Of a stretch of DNA of 64,000 bases, positions 1 to 8,075 are shown piece by piece. The stretch is from Vibrio sp. SNU_ST1 (GTDB taxonomy: Bacteria; Pseudomonadota; Gammaproteobacteria; Enterobacterales; Vibrionaceae): contig NZ_CP130749.1 in the NCBI RefSeq assembly GCF_030563405.1, positions 1-64,000 on the forward strand, given 5' to 3'. Under the pieces are notes generated by a model. That model saw only the letters and a list, made by a program, of their open reading frames with translations. It was not told the origin of the DNA and did not search any database. The number at the start of each line of letters is the position of its first letter. Position 1 is the first letter of the stretch. The position numbers were made by a program, and so were the translations under genes.

Positions 1-39
1 GCTTCGTGCCTTAATTAACAATTTCTCTTCTGGTTTCAT
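1..39 (-). CDS. rctB: RctB, chromosome II replication initiator (5' end only)
   Basis: Only the first 13 codons are in the window, read leftwards from an ATG at 39; they translate as MKPEEKLLIKARS and stay open to the edge. From memory, Vibrio RctB begins MSSEEKRLIK, so the shared EEK-LIK start, together with the divergent position beside ori2 iterons and parA2B2, identifies the gene. RctB binds the iterons and opens oriCII. A GGATC sequence just upstream could serve as a weak ribosome binding site. The rest of the protein cannot be checked here. Confidence 0.72.
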   Translation of the reverse strand, partial: MKPEEKLLIKARS

Positions 40-50
40 TTTTGATCCGT

Positions 51-67
51 ATCACACTAACCGTAAT
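51..67. repeat. Copy 1 of a 17-bp ori2 repeat, near the rctB start
   Basis: ATCACACTAACCGTAAT here recurs at 1003-1019 in the same orientation with one difference. The copy lies 12 bp upstream of the rctB start codon. In V. cholerae a truncated regulatory site (29-mer) overlaps the rctB promoter and is related to the inhibitory 39-mers, so this may be the equivalent RctB site lacking the GATC core. Confidence 0.45.
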
Positions 68-80
68 TTCACTATAGTTC

Positions 81-250
81 CTGAATGATAAAGAAAGAAT
101 GATCATAAATAAAGAGAATTTATTGGCTTTTAAATAACTGATCTTTTTGATTAATATGATCTTAAATGATTAAGTGATCTAATGATCTGGCTGTTACTTT
201 GGTTTTAAGTTGCTGAATCTAAAGGTTTAAAATAAACCCCCTTGGAAAGC
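81..250. other. AT-rich putative DNA unwinding element of ori2
   Basis: A strongly AT-rich stretch lies between the rctB promoter side and the iteron array. It is dense in TGATC/ATGAT words, including one complete ATGATCAT at 99-106 and incomplete TGATCT copies near 160-185. In V. cholerae the corresponding segment is where RctB melts the duplex. The assignment rests on position and composition. Confidence 0.6.
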
Positions 251-372
251 ATGATCATAAAAACTCCGAAACTATGATCATTAAATCAAAGAAAGCATGA
301 TCACAGAACATCAGAAGTATGATCATTAAGTCATTGTAAGCATGATCATTATTGGCTCGAAAACATGATCAT
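251..372 (+). repeat. Six-iteron RctB binding array
   Basis: ATGATCA cores begin at 251, 274, 297, 319, 342 and 365, all in the same orientation, with steps of 23, 23, 22, 23 and 23 bp. That is close to two helical turns, so RctB would load on one face of the DNA. The number and spacing match the six 11/12-mers of V. cholerae oriCII. Each core includes a Dam GATC site. Confidence 0.9.
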
Positions 373-386
373 TATACTTATACAGC

Positions 387-395
387 TTATCCACA
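387..395 (+). promoter_or_regulatory. DnaA box
   Basis: TTATCCACA is an exact match to the strong DnaA box consensus and lies 15 bp beyond the last iteron. Vibrio ori2 carries a single DnaA box in the same relative place; DnaA is needed at ori2 although it is not rate-limiting there. Confidence 0.88.
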
Positions 396-474
396 GTTCG
401 GAAGTCAACATCATCTTCTAAGTCACTTCATACACATTAATGTGGATATTTATGATGGTCAATCTATCGGAACA

Positions 475-876
475 ATGATCAAGTGATGGTACTTTTTTAA
501 CGTTCCCACCCTATAGAGGATAAAATTTGGTCGGTATCTGCTGAAAATGGATAGCTTTGGTGTATTTAGCGCTGGTGGGAGTTAACTAGGAAGCATGATC
601 ATGAAATTGTCATGTTTGCGTATTCTCGGTCAGTGTAGATTGAACTTTCAATCATTGAGCCCTTATAGACGTTGAATCCCCATTGCAAAAGCATTTGTCC
701 GTAACTTAGCTCTTAAATTACATGCTTCCGGAACGATGTTTACTTGATCATTTTTCCGGAATTTGATCATTTGTAATGCGCAGTTACTCGGATCAATATT
801 GCTAAGTTTGCGCCTTGATCATGCTTCATAATTTGGTGTTACTAATTCTCTTACATTAGATGTGTTCCATGATCAT
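475..876. repeat. Scattered RctB-like sites (putative inc/rctA region)
   Basis: Outside the regular array, ATGATCA cores occur at 475, 595 and 869, and the reverse orientation TGATCAT at 745, 764 and 816. Spacing is irregular and orientation mixed. In V. cholerae this side of ori2 holds the inhibitory 39-mers and the transcribed rctA locus that limit initiation. I cannot define 39-mers by eye, so the regulatory role is inferred from position. Confidence 0.6.
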
Positions 877-1002
877 TCTTCCGCTCAGGTTAGAATCCTT
901 TGTTGTTTTTTTGCACCTCCTCTTCTCTTCAGTTTTGAATTTTTTGTTCATTGAGCGCTTTTTAATTTTTATTGAATTGAAAATCTATGAATTCGAATGC
1001 AA

Positions 1003-1019
1003 ATCACACCAACCGTAAT
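1003..1019. repeat. Copy 2 of the 17-bp ori2 repeat, near parS2
   Basis: ATCACACCAACCGTAAT matches 51-67 at 16 of 17 positions. After the repeat both copies continue into CTAT(A/G)GTT, with four extra bases in the rctB-side copy. The pair brackets the whole origin. This is a candidate 39-mer/29-mer pair for RctB. Confidence 0.45.
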
Positions 1020-1066
1020 CTATGGTTGTGTTTCAATCGTTCCGAAGCTTTTTATCGATAATTACA

Positions 1067-1079
1067 TTTACATTGTAAA
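1067..1079. promoter_or_regulatory. parS2: parS2 centromere site upstream of parA2
   Basis: TTTACATTGTAAA matches the chromosome-II ParB2 site consensus TTTACANTGTAAA exactly and is palindromic out to the flanking A/T (1066-1080). It lies 221 bp before parA2, so ParB2 bound here could both help segregation and influence parA2B2 expression. Confidence 0.88.
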
Positions 1080-1300
1080 TAAGTGATGCTGTAACATTTT
1101 AAATGTGAGCTAGAAATAACATGGTTATGTATGATGAAAATGATGACTTTTAGTATTATTCTGAGGTGATTTTTCATAAAATTGTAAAAACACTGTCTAT
1201 TTTATGTGAGTTTACTCATAAATGTATGTTCATGTTTTTGTTGTGTTTGTTGTTAATCGCTGTACAATTTGAGCTTGGTTAATCATTACGGAAACTGGCA

Positions 1301-2518
1301 ATGAAAAGAGAACAAACGATTGATAAGCTCTATCAGCTAGCCGAACAAACTCAACAAGTTCAGGCTGACCGAATTGAGATTATTTTGGAAGAGCGAAGTG
1401 ATGAACATTTCCCTCCAATGTCTAAAGCTATGATGGAGACTCGTTCTGGTTTAACGCGTCGTAAACTCGATGAAGCGATCACTAAGCTTGAAGCTGATGG
1501 CCATCAGTTTACAAAGAACAATGCCAATCACTACTCGATTTCATTGACGGAAGCTCACATGTTGATGGACGCGGCAGAAGTGCCAAAGTTCCATCAACGT
1601 AAGCAGCATGCTGACAACAAACCATGGATTATCAACGTACAAAACCAAAAGGGTGGTACGGGTAAATCAATGACGGCAGTTCACTTAGCTGCTTGCTTAT
1701 CTCTAAATTTAGATAAACGCTACCGTATCTGTCTGATTGACTTGGATCCACAAGGCTCTTTGCGTCTGTTCTTAAACCCACAAATTAGTGGTGCAGAGCA
1801 CGACAGCATTTATTCTGCAGTTGATATCATGTTGGATAATGTGCCAGAAGAGCAGGATGTTGACCTAGAATTCTTGCGTAAGAACGTGCTGTTGCCAACT
1901 CAGTATCCAAACTTGAAGACTATTTCTGCATTCCCAGAAGATGCTATGTTTAACGCTGAAGCATGGCAAAGCCTGTCCAGAGATCAGTCACTTGATATTG
2001 TTCGTCTTTTGAAAGAAAAGCTTATCGACAAAATCGCCGATGATTTTGATGTGATCATGATTGATACTGGGCCACACGTGGACCCGTTAGTGTGGAATGC
2101 AATGTACGCGTCAAACGCCCTTTTGATTCCATGTGCAGCCAAGCGTTTGGACTGGGCTTCAACTGTTAACTTCTTTCAGCACTTGCCAACGGTTTATGAA
2201 ATGTTCCCGGACGATTGGAAAGGGCTTGAGTTCGTTCGTCTAATGCCAACCATGTTTGAAGACGACAACAAAAAACAGGTATCAGTTCTGACTGAGATGA
2301 ACTACCTGTTGAATGACCAAGTAATGATGGCCACGATTCCAAGAAGTCGTGCCTTTGAAACTTGTGCTGACACTTACAGCACGGTTTTCGATCTGACGGT
2401 AAGCGACTTCGAGGGCGGTAAGAAAACCCTGGCTGTCGCTCAAGACGCAGTACAAAAAAGTGCTCTAGAACTAGAGCGTGTATTACATAGCAACTGGCCT
2501 TCACTTAATCAGGGATAA
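1301..2518 (+). CDS. parA2: ParA2, chromosome II partition ATPase
   Basis: The 405-residue protein is a type Ia (P1/F-like) ParA: an N-terminal region of about 105 residues with a winged-helix-like segment, then the ATPase. The deviant Walker A motif KGGTGKS is at residues 117-123 and the A' motif DLDPQGS at about 148-153; DVIMIDTGPH later supplies Walker B. ParA2 forms ATP-dependent DNA-bound polymers or gradients that move the ParB2/parS2 complex, segregating the chromosome-II origin. The N-terminal region is expected to repress its own promoter. parB2 starts 5 bp after the stop codon, forming a two-gene operon. Adjacent ori2 and parS2 sites fix the assignment to chromosome II. Confidence 0.95.
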   Translation: MKREQTIDKLYQLAEQTQQVQADRIEIILEERSDEHFPPMSKAMMETRSGLTRRKLDEAITKLEADGHQFTKNNANHYSISLTEAHMLMDAAEVPKFHQRKQHADNKPWIINVQNQKGGTGKSMTAVHLAACLSLNLDKRYRICLIDLDPQGSLRLFLNPQISGAEHDSIYSAVDIMLDNVPEEQDVDLEFLRKNVLLPTQYPNLKTISAFPEDAMFNAEAWQSLSRDQSLDIVRLLKEKLIDKIADDFDVIMIDTGPHVDPLVWNAMYASNALLIPCAAKRLDWASTVNFFQHLPTVYEMFPDDWKGLEFVRLMPTMFEDDNKKQVSVLTEMNYLLNDQVMMATIPRSRAFETCADTYSTVFDLTVSDFEGGKKTLAVAQDAVQKSALELERVLHSNWPSLNQG

Positions 2519-2523
2519 CAAGA

Positions 2524-3498
2524 ATGGCAATTAAAACATCTGACTTAAATGCAAAGCTATTTGGTAAAGCAAACAAACGTCGCGTAGCTACGCCACAAGA
2601 AGCTCAAACAGCGGTAAAAGAGCAAGCTCAAGTGATCGAGCTTTCTGTTGCGGGTGAAGATTTAGTTTCATTTGAATTGGTTCGAATTCCAGCCGCTGAT
2701 GTAGCAACACGAACGGTTGTTTTTGAAGATAATGCTCGTGAGCAATCTTTCTTAAATGAGCACGCGCTTTCTGACGTACTAACTACGCTTAAAGAGCGCG
2801 GCCAGCAATACCCAGCGGTTGGTCGTAAGAACAAAGACGGCAAGATAGAAGTTCTTGATGGTAGCCGTCGTCGTATGTCATGTATTTTGGCTGACAAAGA
2901 GTTCTTAATCTATGTCGCTGAAAACATTAACGGCGAACATGCTAAGTTTTTATCAGATGTAGCTAACGCTCATAAACCACTTTCTCTCTATGAGAAGGGG
3001 AAGGAGATGCAAGCGAAGCTTGATAAAGGCGAAGCTGAAGACCAGAAAGCACTCGCTAAAATGTTCCAGTGTAGTGAAGCTTTGGTGAGTGGCGCGTTGA
3101 AAGCGGCCGCTTTACCACTTGAATTATTACAAGCTTACCCAAATGTGAGCGATCTTGGCCGTCCGACTATTGTTAAGTTACACAAACAATTTAGTGGTCT
3201 TACTAGTGAGCAGCAACAAACATTACTGACCAAGTGTGATGCTTCTGAAGGTTATGTGTGGCAGCGCAGCGAAGCTCAAGGCGTAACTCGTTTAACAAAA
3301 GACGTTACAGAGACTTTAGAAGGTTGGGTGCTCGAACTAGCACCAGCACCCGCGAAGAAAGCTTCTCCAAAAGTTGAACTTATTAAAGGTCGAGCGTCAT
3401 ATAGTCGTAAGGGTTCAAACTTGGCGTTGAATCTTAAGAAAGTTGATGATGCAACAATGGAAGAAATCCTAGCATTCGTACAATCTAAGTTAGACTAA
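2524..3498 (+). CDS. parB2: ParB2, chromosome II centromere-binding protein
   Basis: The 324-residue protein has the ParB N-terminal CTPase/nuclease-like fold with the GSRRR motif at residues 113-117 (box II), followed by a central helix-turn-helix region (about 170-200) and a basic C-terminal dimerisation part. It binds parS2 palindromes, spreads along DNA and stimulates ParA2. Six exact parS2 sites are visible in this window. It overlaps no other gene; the 5-bp gap after parA2 and the hairpin terminator after its stop define a parA2B2 operon. Confidence 0.95.
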   Translation: MAIKTSDLNAKLFGKANKRRVATPQEAQTAVKEQAQVIELSVAGEDLVSFELVRIPAADVATRTVVFEDNAREQSFLNEHALSDVLTTLKERGQQYPAVGRKNKDGKIEVLDGSRRRMSCILADKEFLIYVAENINGEHAKFLSDVANAHKPLSLYEKGKEMQAKLDKGEAEDQKALAKMFQCSEALVSGALKAAALPLELLQAYPNVSDLGRPTIVKLHKQFSGLTSEQQQTLLTKCDASEGYVWQRSEAQGVTRLTKDVTETLEGWVLELAPAPAKKASPKVELIKGRASYSRKGSNLALNLKKVDDATMEEILAFVQSKLD

Positions 3499-3523
3499 GT
3501 CGACGACTTTTCATTACTCCTCG

Positions 3524-3550
3524 AAAGCCGCTTTATGCGGCTTTTTATTT
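3524..3550 (+). terminator. Rho-independent terminator of parA2B2
   Basis: AAAGCCGC and GCGGCTTT form an 8-bp stem around a TTTAT loop, and the right arm runs straight into TTTTTATTT. It starts 26 bp after the parB2 stop and precedes tmcA. Confidence 0.85.
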
Positions 3551-3591
3551 GGCTGTGATAAACTGTGTTTAGATGAATCTGGACGCTAACT

Positions 3592-5730
3592 ATGACAAAC
3601 CCAACCAATACTTTTCTGCATACACTTTCTAATATCGCCCAACACAATGGTCACCGTTACGGTGTGGTCTTTGATGGCGACTTTGATTGGCAAAATTCTG
3701 CTGTTTTTACCTTCCTTCAAAATTCGTACACTCCGAGCATCTTCCAGATTGGCGGTACTCCGTTTGAAGGTGTGATTCATGCTCCAGTCAAAAAAGGCCA
3801 ACAATTGCTTGGTCGTGAGTGCCAAGTTCTTGTTTGTGATTTTAGAGAGCAGTTTGATGCGAATGGTTTTAGCGCTGCACTAGGTTCGTTAATAGGTGGT
3901 GGGCTGTTGTTGGTGTTACCGCCAAAAGTTGATTACTCTGAAGGTAATCAGAGCTTTGGCCAACGTTGGTTAAAAGGGCATTTCGATAAGCTCATTTCGG
4001 TTTCACAACACAACGAAACAGACGATGTTGTTCAAGCGACTAACGCTCTTCCTCTGAAGCAAGACTTTGAAAATGGTTTGGATAAATTTGAACAGCAAAA
4101 TCTGGCTGTGGAGTTGGTTAAAAAAGTGGTGTCTGGGCATCGTAAACGTCCTTTAGTTCTCACTGCAGATCGAGGGCGTGGTAAAAGCTCTACATTGGGT
4201 ATTGCCGCTGCTCAGCTTTTGGTTGAGCGTCATGGGTTAAATATCATCGTGACAGCGCCTTCTGTGAAAGCAATCGAGCCTGTATTTTCCCACGCGAGTC
4301 AAAGCCTAGAAGGCTGTGAAGTGGTCAATGCTACTTACATTTTCTATCAAGGCGGAAGTTTAAGATTCGTAGCACCAGATGAATTACTTAAGTCTAAGCC
4401 CGATTGTGATTTGCTATTAGTCGATGAAGCGGCTGCAATTCCAATCCCGATGCTTAAATCTATGGTTGGCATTTATCATCGTATGGTTTTTTCAACCACC
4501 GTTCACGGATACGAGGGGAGTGGGAGAGGGTTTGGACTTAAGTTCGAGCATTGGCTTTCAGAGCATCGCCCGGGGTGGAAAGGTTTTAAGCTCGACCAAC
4601 CCATTCGTTGGAATCGCAATGATCCGCTAGAGCGTTGGTTGTTTGATTGCTTCCTTCTAGGTAATGATGTGTCGCTCAATGATTCGACATTTCATGAGTT
4701 AGATAGCTTTTCTGATCTGGCAATCAACCAACTGAGCTTGGTCGAGTTATCAAAAGCAGACTGCTTGGCGAATCCGGAGCCGTTACAGCAATGTTTTTCT
4801 CTTCTTGTTGACGCTCATTATCAAACGTCACCAAACGATCTGATGCAGTTTCTCAACAATCCAGCAATCCGTTTGTACGCTGCTTGGCAGCAAAATGAAT
4901 GTTTAGGTTGTATGCTGGTAACTGAAGAAGGTGGGTTGGATAGCGATCTGATTGCTCAGATTCAACTTGGAAAACGAAGGCCTCAAGGTCACCTAGCTCC
5001 TGTATTACTCGCAAACCAACTGGGTTGTACACAAGCGGCGAGCAGTCACTGCCTTCGAGTTATGCGTATTGCCGTTTCAACACGTTATCAAGGTTCGGGG
5101 ATTGGTCGCTGGATGTTGGGGCAGTTGTCAAAGAAAGCTAATCAGGCGGATTACTTAGCAACGAGCTTTGGCGCGACCAGTGAATTGATATCTTTTTGGT
5201 GTGATAGCAAATTTGGAGCTGTGCATATTGGCCACCAGCGCGATCAAGCAAGCGGTTGTCACTCGGTACTGATGGTTAAGCCGCTTAAAGAAAACGCACA
5301 GAATTGGATTTACAATCTGATAAGTCACTTTGAACGTAGTTTCTGTTTTCTCGCTTCGGGTTCTTTGGCTTCTCTCGAAACGGATATGGTGCGTTCATTG
5401 CTACCAAAACATTCGGAATCTGTCAGTGAATTTGAAATCCAGTTAATCAGTAATTATGTCGATGGCGGTAATAGTTACGACGCTATTGGATTTAGCGTAT
5501 TGAAGTTAATACTGCTCAGTCATACTCGACATGTCGAAAGTGTTCAATCTCTGTCTCAAGCTTGTGCAGCTCTAGGAACTGACATTTCTGACTTGCTTAT
5601 TGCAAAGGTCGTACAGCAAAAAGAGTGGGGGATTTGTGTTGAGCAATTTGGTCTTGTTGGACGAAAACAAGCAGAGCTACAGTTTAGAACAGATATCGGT
5701 GCTCTACTATCAAATTTACACTGTAAATAG
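3592..5730 (+). CDS. tmcA: TmcA, tRNA(Met) cytidine acetyltransferase
   Basis: The 712-residue protein matches TmcA, which forms N4-acetylcytidine at the wobble base of elongator tRNA-Met using acetyl-CoA and ATP, improving AUG decoding. Visible parts are an N-terminal DUF1726-like domain, a helicase-like domain with P-loop DRGRGKSS near residue 195 and DEAAAIPIP near 276, a GNAT acetyltransferase segment with RYQGSGIGRWML near 500, and a C-terminal tRNA-binding region. It is slightly longer than the E. coli enzyme (about 670). It stands alone after the parB2 terminator. Its last codons and stop are part of a parS2 site (5715-5727), so partition DNA is embedded in the gene end. Confidence 0.93.
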   Translation: MTNPTNTFLHTLSNIAQHNGHRYGVVFDGDFDWQNSAVFTFLQNSYTPSIFQIGGTPFEGVIHAPVKKGQQLLGRECQVLVCDFREQFDANGFSAALGSLIGGGLLLVLPPKVDYSEGNQSFGQRWLKGHFDKLISVSQHNETDDVVQATNALPLKQDFENGLDKFEQQNLAVELVKKVVSGHRKRPLVLTADRGRGKSSTLGIAAAQLLVERHGLNIIVTAPSVKAIEPVFSHASQSLEGCEVVNATYIFYQGGSLRFVAPDELLKSKPDCDLLLVDEAAAIPIPMLKSMVGIYHRMVFSTTVHGYEGSGRGFGLKFEHWLSEHRPGWKGFKLDQPIRWNRNDPLERWLFDCFLLGNDVSLNDSTFHELDSFSDLAINQLSLVELSKADCLANPEPLQQCFSLLVDAHYQTSPNDLMQFLNNPAIRLYAAWQQNECLGCMLVTEEGGLDSDLIAQIQLGKRRPQGHLAPVLLANQLGCTQAASSHCLRVMRIAVSTRYQGSGIGRWMLGQLSKKANQADYLATSFGATSELISFWCDSKFGAVHIGHQRDQASGCHSVLMVKPLKENAQNWIYNLISHFERSFCFLASGSLASLETDMVRSLLPKHSESVSEFEIQLISNYVDGGNSYDAIGFSVLKLILLSHTRHVESVQSLSQACAALGTDISDLLIAKVVQQKEWGICVEQFGLVGRKQAELQFRTDIGALLSNLHCK
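5715..5727. promoter_or_regulatory. parS2: parS2 site at the 3' end of tmcA
   Basis: TTTACACTGTAAA is an exact parS2 match lying inside the last codons of tmcA and touching its TAG stop. It is the first of three sites within 97 bp. Confidence 0.88.
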
Positions 5731-5772
5731 GCTAGTTAACTATTGTAATTAAATTTAAAACTATAAATCAGA

Positions 5773-5785
5773 TTTACAGTGTAAA
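5773..5785. promoter_or_regulatory. parS2: parS2 site, second of the cluster
   Basis: TTTACAGTGTAAA is an exact consensus match, 58 bp after the first site of the cluster, in non-coding DNA. Confidence 0.9.
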
Positions 5786-5798
5786 TTAGAATTTTGAA

Positions 5799-5811
5799 TT
5801 TACACTGTAAA
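5799..5811. promoter_or_regulatory. parS2: parS2 site, third of the cluster
   Basis: TTTACACTGTAAA is an exact match, 26 bp after the second site. The three sites together are likely the main ParB2 loading centre beside ori2. Confidence 0.9.
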
Positions 5812-6256
5812 CTGAACCGCTTTAGCTGTAGTTACCTATGTCGCTATTTACGTAAACAGCTATGCAGACTTTCCCCTTATTAGTCACGTCCATCATGACA
5901 TCTCACTTTCCAATTCTTAAATACTATTCTAATCATCTCGGTTGTTTAGATGGTATTACTTCACGCTCTTTAATTCATCCAAGCCGAGACATTTGATAAT
6001 GAATTTCTATCGTAGCATCACAATCTTGATATTCTCGTTCAACACATATCTATCGAACAGTAAATCTTGAAAGAGTTTCCCTTTGCGTTTGTAAAGGCGA
6101 AGAAGATCATAATATAAGTCGGTCTTATTAATGAGTCACCTTTGCAATATCGAAAGTAAGTGATGTGACGCTGATTATTTTACTGTAGTGATTCTAAGCA
6201 TTGAGCGAATTATATAGACTGAATAGCAATAGAGTTATTAAGAGTACACAATTCGA
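5812..6256. other. Non-coding gap after the parS2 cluster
   Basis: I see no supported gene, RNA or clear terminator here. The stretch is AT-rich and must contain the promoter of the DUF342 gene near its right end. A GATCATAATA word near 6106 lacks the full iteron core. Confidence 0.5.
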
Positions 6257-7927
6257 ATGTGGGATAGCATCGTTACATTGTCGGAAGATAAGAAGCAAGT
6301 GATGGCATGTCTGCCGTCTGGGGTTGTGGTCAACACAAGCTTTGACAATAAGACACTGCCAACAACCTTAGAAGCTTTGAACGCATCAAACTATTTTGTT
6401 TTCGAAGAAGAGATACTGCGTTTTGTCACTCTTGCTAAAGAAGGTAAGGGGGAGGCTTATCAAGGAATATTGATTGCTGAAGTTCGTAATTCCAGTGTTA
6501 CGGTTGAACTGTCTGATGATGAGATGCTCGCAAGTCTTGTTGTGACCGGGGCATATAATGGGCGGGCATTACGTGGCAGTGATATCATTCATTGCTTGGC
6601 CCAGGCTCACATAACGAAAGGAATTAATAAGCTAGCGCTCAGAAAAGTCTTGATGATGAGTAGCAAGTTAAAGCCGGGTGAAAAATTTACTCAGCCCGTT
6701 GCCAAAGGCTCTCCAGCTGTGAAGGGTAAAGATGCTAAATTTTCAGCATTGGTTGAAGACATTACTCATCAAGTATTAAAGCCTCGCAGTAAAGACGCCG
6801 GTAAGATCGATATGCGAGATCTCGGCGAAACCATTACCGTTGGTCAGAATGACCCGCTAATGAAACGTACTCCTGCCACCAAAGGTATTGCGGGCTTTAC
6901 CGTCCAAGGTCGAATTATCCCACCCCTTCCGGGCCAAGACAGTTTGATTAAGCCTGGAAAAGGCACCCACATTTCCCCTGACGACCCTAATTTATTACTT
7001 TCTTCATCCTCTGGTCTGCCCATTATTAAAGAGCGAAGTATCGAAGTGGATGACGCCTTATGTGTTAGCAATGTCGACGTATCTACTGGGCACGTTAAAT
7101 TCAAAGGTAATGTGTTTGTCTCTGGGAATATAGAACCTGGAATGATAGTGAAGGCGACCGGAAGCATTACTGTTGGTGGCTTTATTGAATCTGCAGAAGT
7201 TCAGGCTCAGGGGGATATAAAAGTCGCGAAAGGAATTATTGGTCACACGACCAAAGAGGACGAGCCAAAAAGTTGTAAGGTACTTAGCAAAGGCTCTATC
7301 ACAGCAAGCTACGCACAGAATACTGAACTGCAAACCGCCAACGACATTCTACTTAATCTACATAGCATGAGTAACGACATTCGTTGTGGCAACAACCTCA
7401 TTGTGATGGATACCTTTAAGAAGCATGGCACACTTAGTGGCGGTGAAGCTAAAGTCGGCGGTAAAGTGGAATGTGTTTTCTTAGGCGTTGAAGGGGATAC
7501 AGCAACTAAGGTTCATGGTTTTGCTCGCTACGAGGGATATCAAAAAAAGATAGCTCAATTGAAGGAAATTTATAAGCACGCTCAAGAACAAACCATGGAC
7601 GTCATCCGCCAAGAACTCGAATTTAAGAAGCGACCAAAAGCGGAAAGAAGCGAAGAGCAAGCGTTGGAGATTGAGCAGCAACGAGAAAAAAACAATCAAG
7701 CGATAGAGAAGACTAAATCACAGTTGGATACACTCGAAGCTGAATTTGAGACAAACCTTGCTGAGTGCACAGTAGAGGCGCACGAGAAAGTGTACACCCG
7801 TGTATCGGTTTTGTTTGGTGATGAGATGGTGACAACGAAGAGAACGCATGGCGGCAGTGTTTTCTCTTTCAATCAATATGAGATTCAATGTTCTTTCAAA
7901 ATGGAGAAAGAAGATATCTCATTGTAA
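6257..7927 (+). CDS. DUF342/FapA-like polymer-forming cytosolic protein
   Basis: The 556-residue protein has the DUF342 (FapA family) pattern: a central repetitive beta-helix-like region with recurrent G-rich turns (VKATGSITVGGFIESAEV near residues 298-315) followed by a long charged coiled coil (about 430-505) and a short C-terminal beta part. There is no signal peptide or membrane segment. The family is widespread in Vibrio and other bacteria; the biochemical role is unknown, with links proposed to cell-surface signalling and sporulation-type polymers. It is monocistronic and converges on lapB across a shared terminator. Confidence 0.8.
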   Translation: MWDSIVTLSEDKKQVMACLPSGVVVNTSFDNKTLPTTLEALNASNYFVFEEEILRFVTLAKEGKGEAYQGILIAEVRNSSVTVELSDDEMLASLVVTGAYNGRALRGSDIIHCLAQAHITKGINKLALRKVLMMSSKLKPGEKFTQPVAKGSPAVKGKDAKFSALVEDITHQVLKPRSKDAGKIDMRDLGETITVGQNDPLMKRTPATKGIAGFTVQGRIIPPLPGQDSLIKPGKGTHISPDDPNLLLSSSSGLPIIKERSIEVDDALCVSNVDVSTGHVKFKGNVFVSGNIEPGMIVKATGSITVGGFIESAEVQAQGDIKVAKGIIGHTTKEDEPKSCKVLSKGSITASYAQNTELQTANDILLNLHSMSNDIRCGNNLIVMDTFKKHGTLSGGEAKVGGKVECVFLGVEGDTATKVHGFARYEGYQKKIAQLKEIYKHAQEQTMDVIRQELEFKKRPKAERSEEQALEIEQQREKNNQAIEKTKSQLDTLEAEFETNLAECTVEAHEKVYTRVSVLFGDEMVTTKRTHGGSVFSFNQYEIQCSFKMEKEDISL

Positions 7928-8000
7928 TTGAGCGACTCTGAAATTGGCCAAGACTGAATAGAGCGCTTCGAGCCGTTTTCTACTCATTAGAACAAATAAG

Positions 8001-8036
8001 AAAGGGGGAGCTGATGCTCCCCCTTTGCTTTTTCTG
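8001..8036. terminator. Bidirectional terminator between the DUF342 gene and lapB
   Basis: AAAGGGGGAGC at 8001-8011 pairs perfectly with GCTCCCCCTTT at 8016-8026 around a TGAT loop. T-rich DNA follows on the plus strand, and the A-run at the left arm becomes the U-run on the minus strand. It serves two convergent genes. Confidence 0.85.
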
Positions 8037-8075
8037 ATATTGATTTAGTTAGATTTTTTAAGTCACATGAGCGCT

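Larger units (their letters stand above)
40..900. other. oriCII (ori2), replication origin of Vibrio chromosome II
   Basis: Reading from the rctB side, the region contains an AT-rich segment, six equally spaced RctB iterons, one perfect DnaA box, and then scattered iterons in both orientations. This is the order known for V. cholerae ori2 (rctB promoter, unwinding region, iterons, DnaA box, then the inhibitory inc/rctA region). Every ATGATCA contains a GATC Dam site; RctB binding is known to depend on methylation. There is no convincing protein-coding gene between rctB and parA2. The right boundary is approximate. Confidence 0.85.

Noticed and set aside
2166..2504. Open frame opposite parA2
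   Set aside because: It lies wholly inside a well-supported gene on the other strand, with no family resemblance; many other antisense frames were discarded for the same reason.
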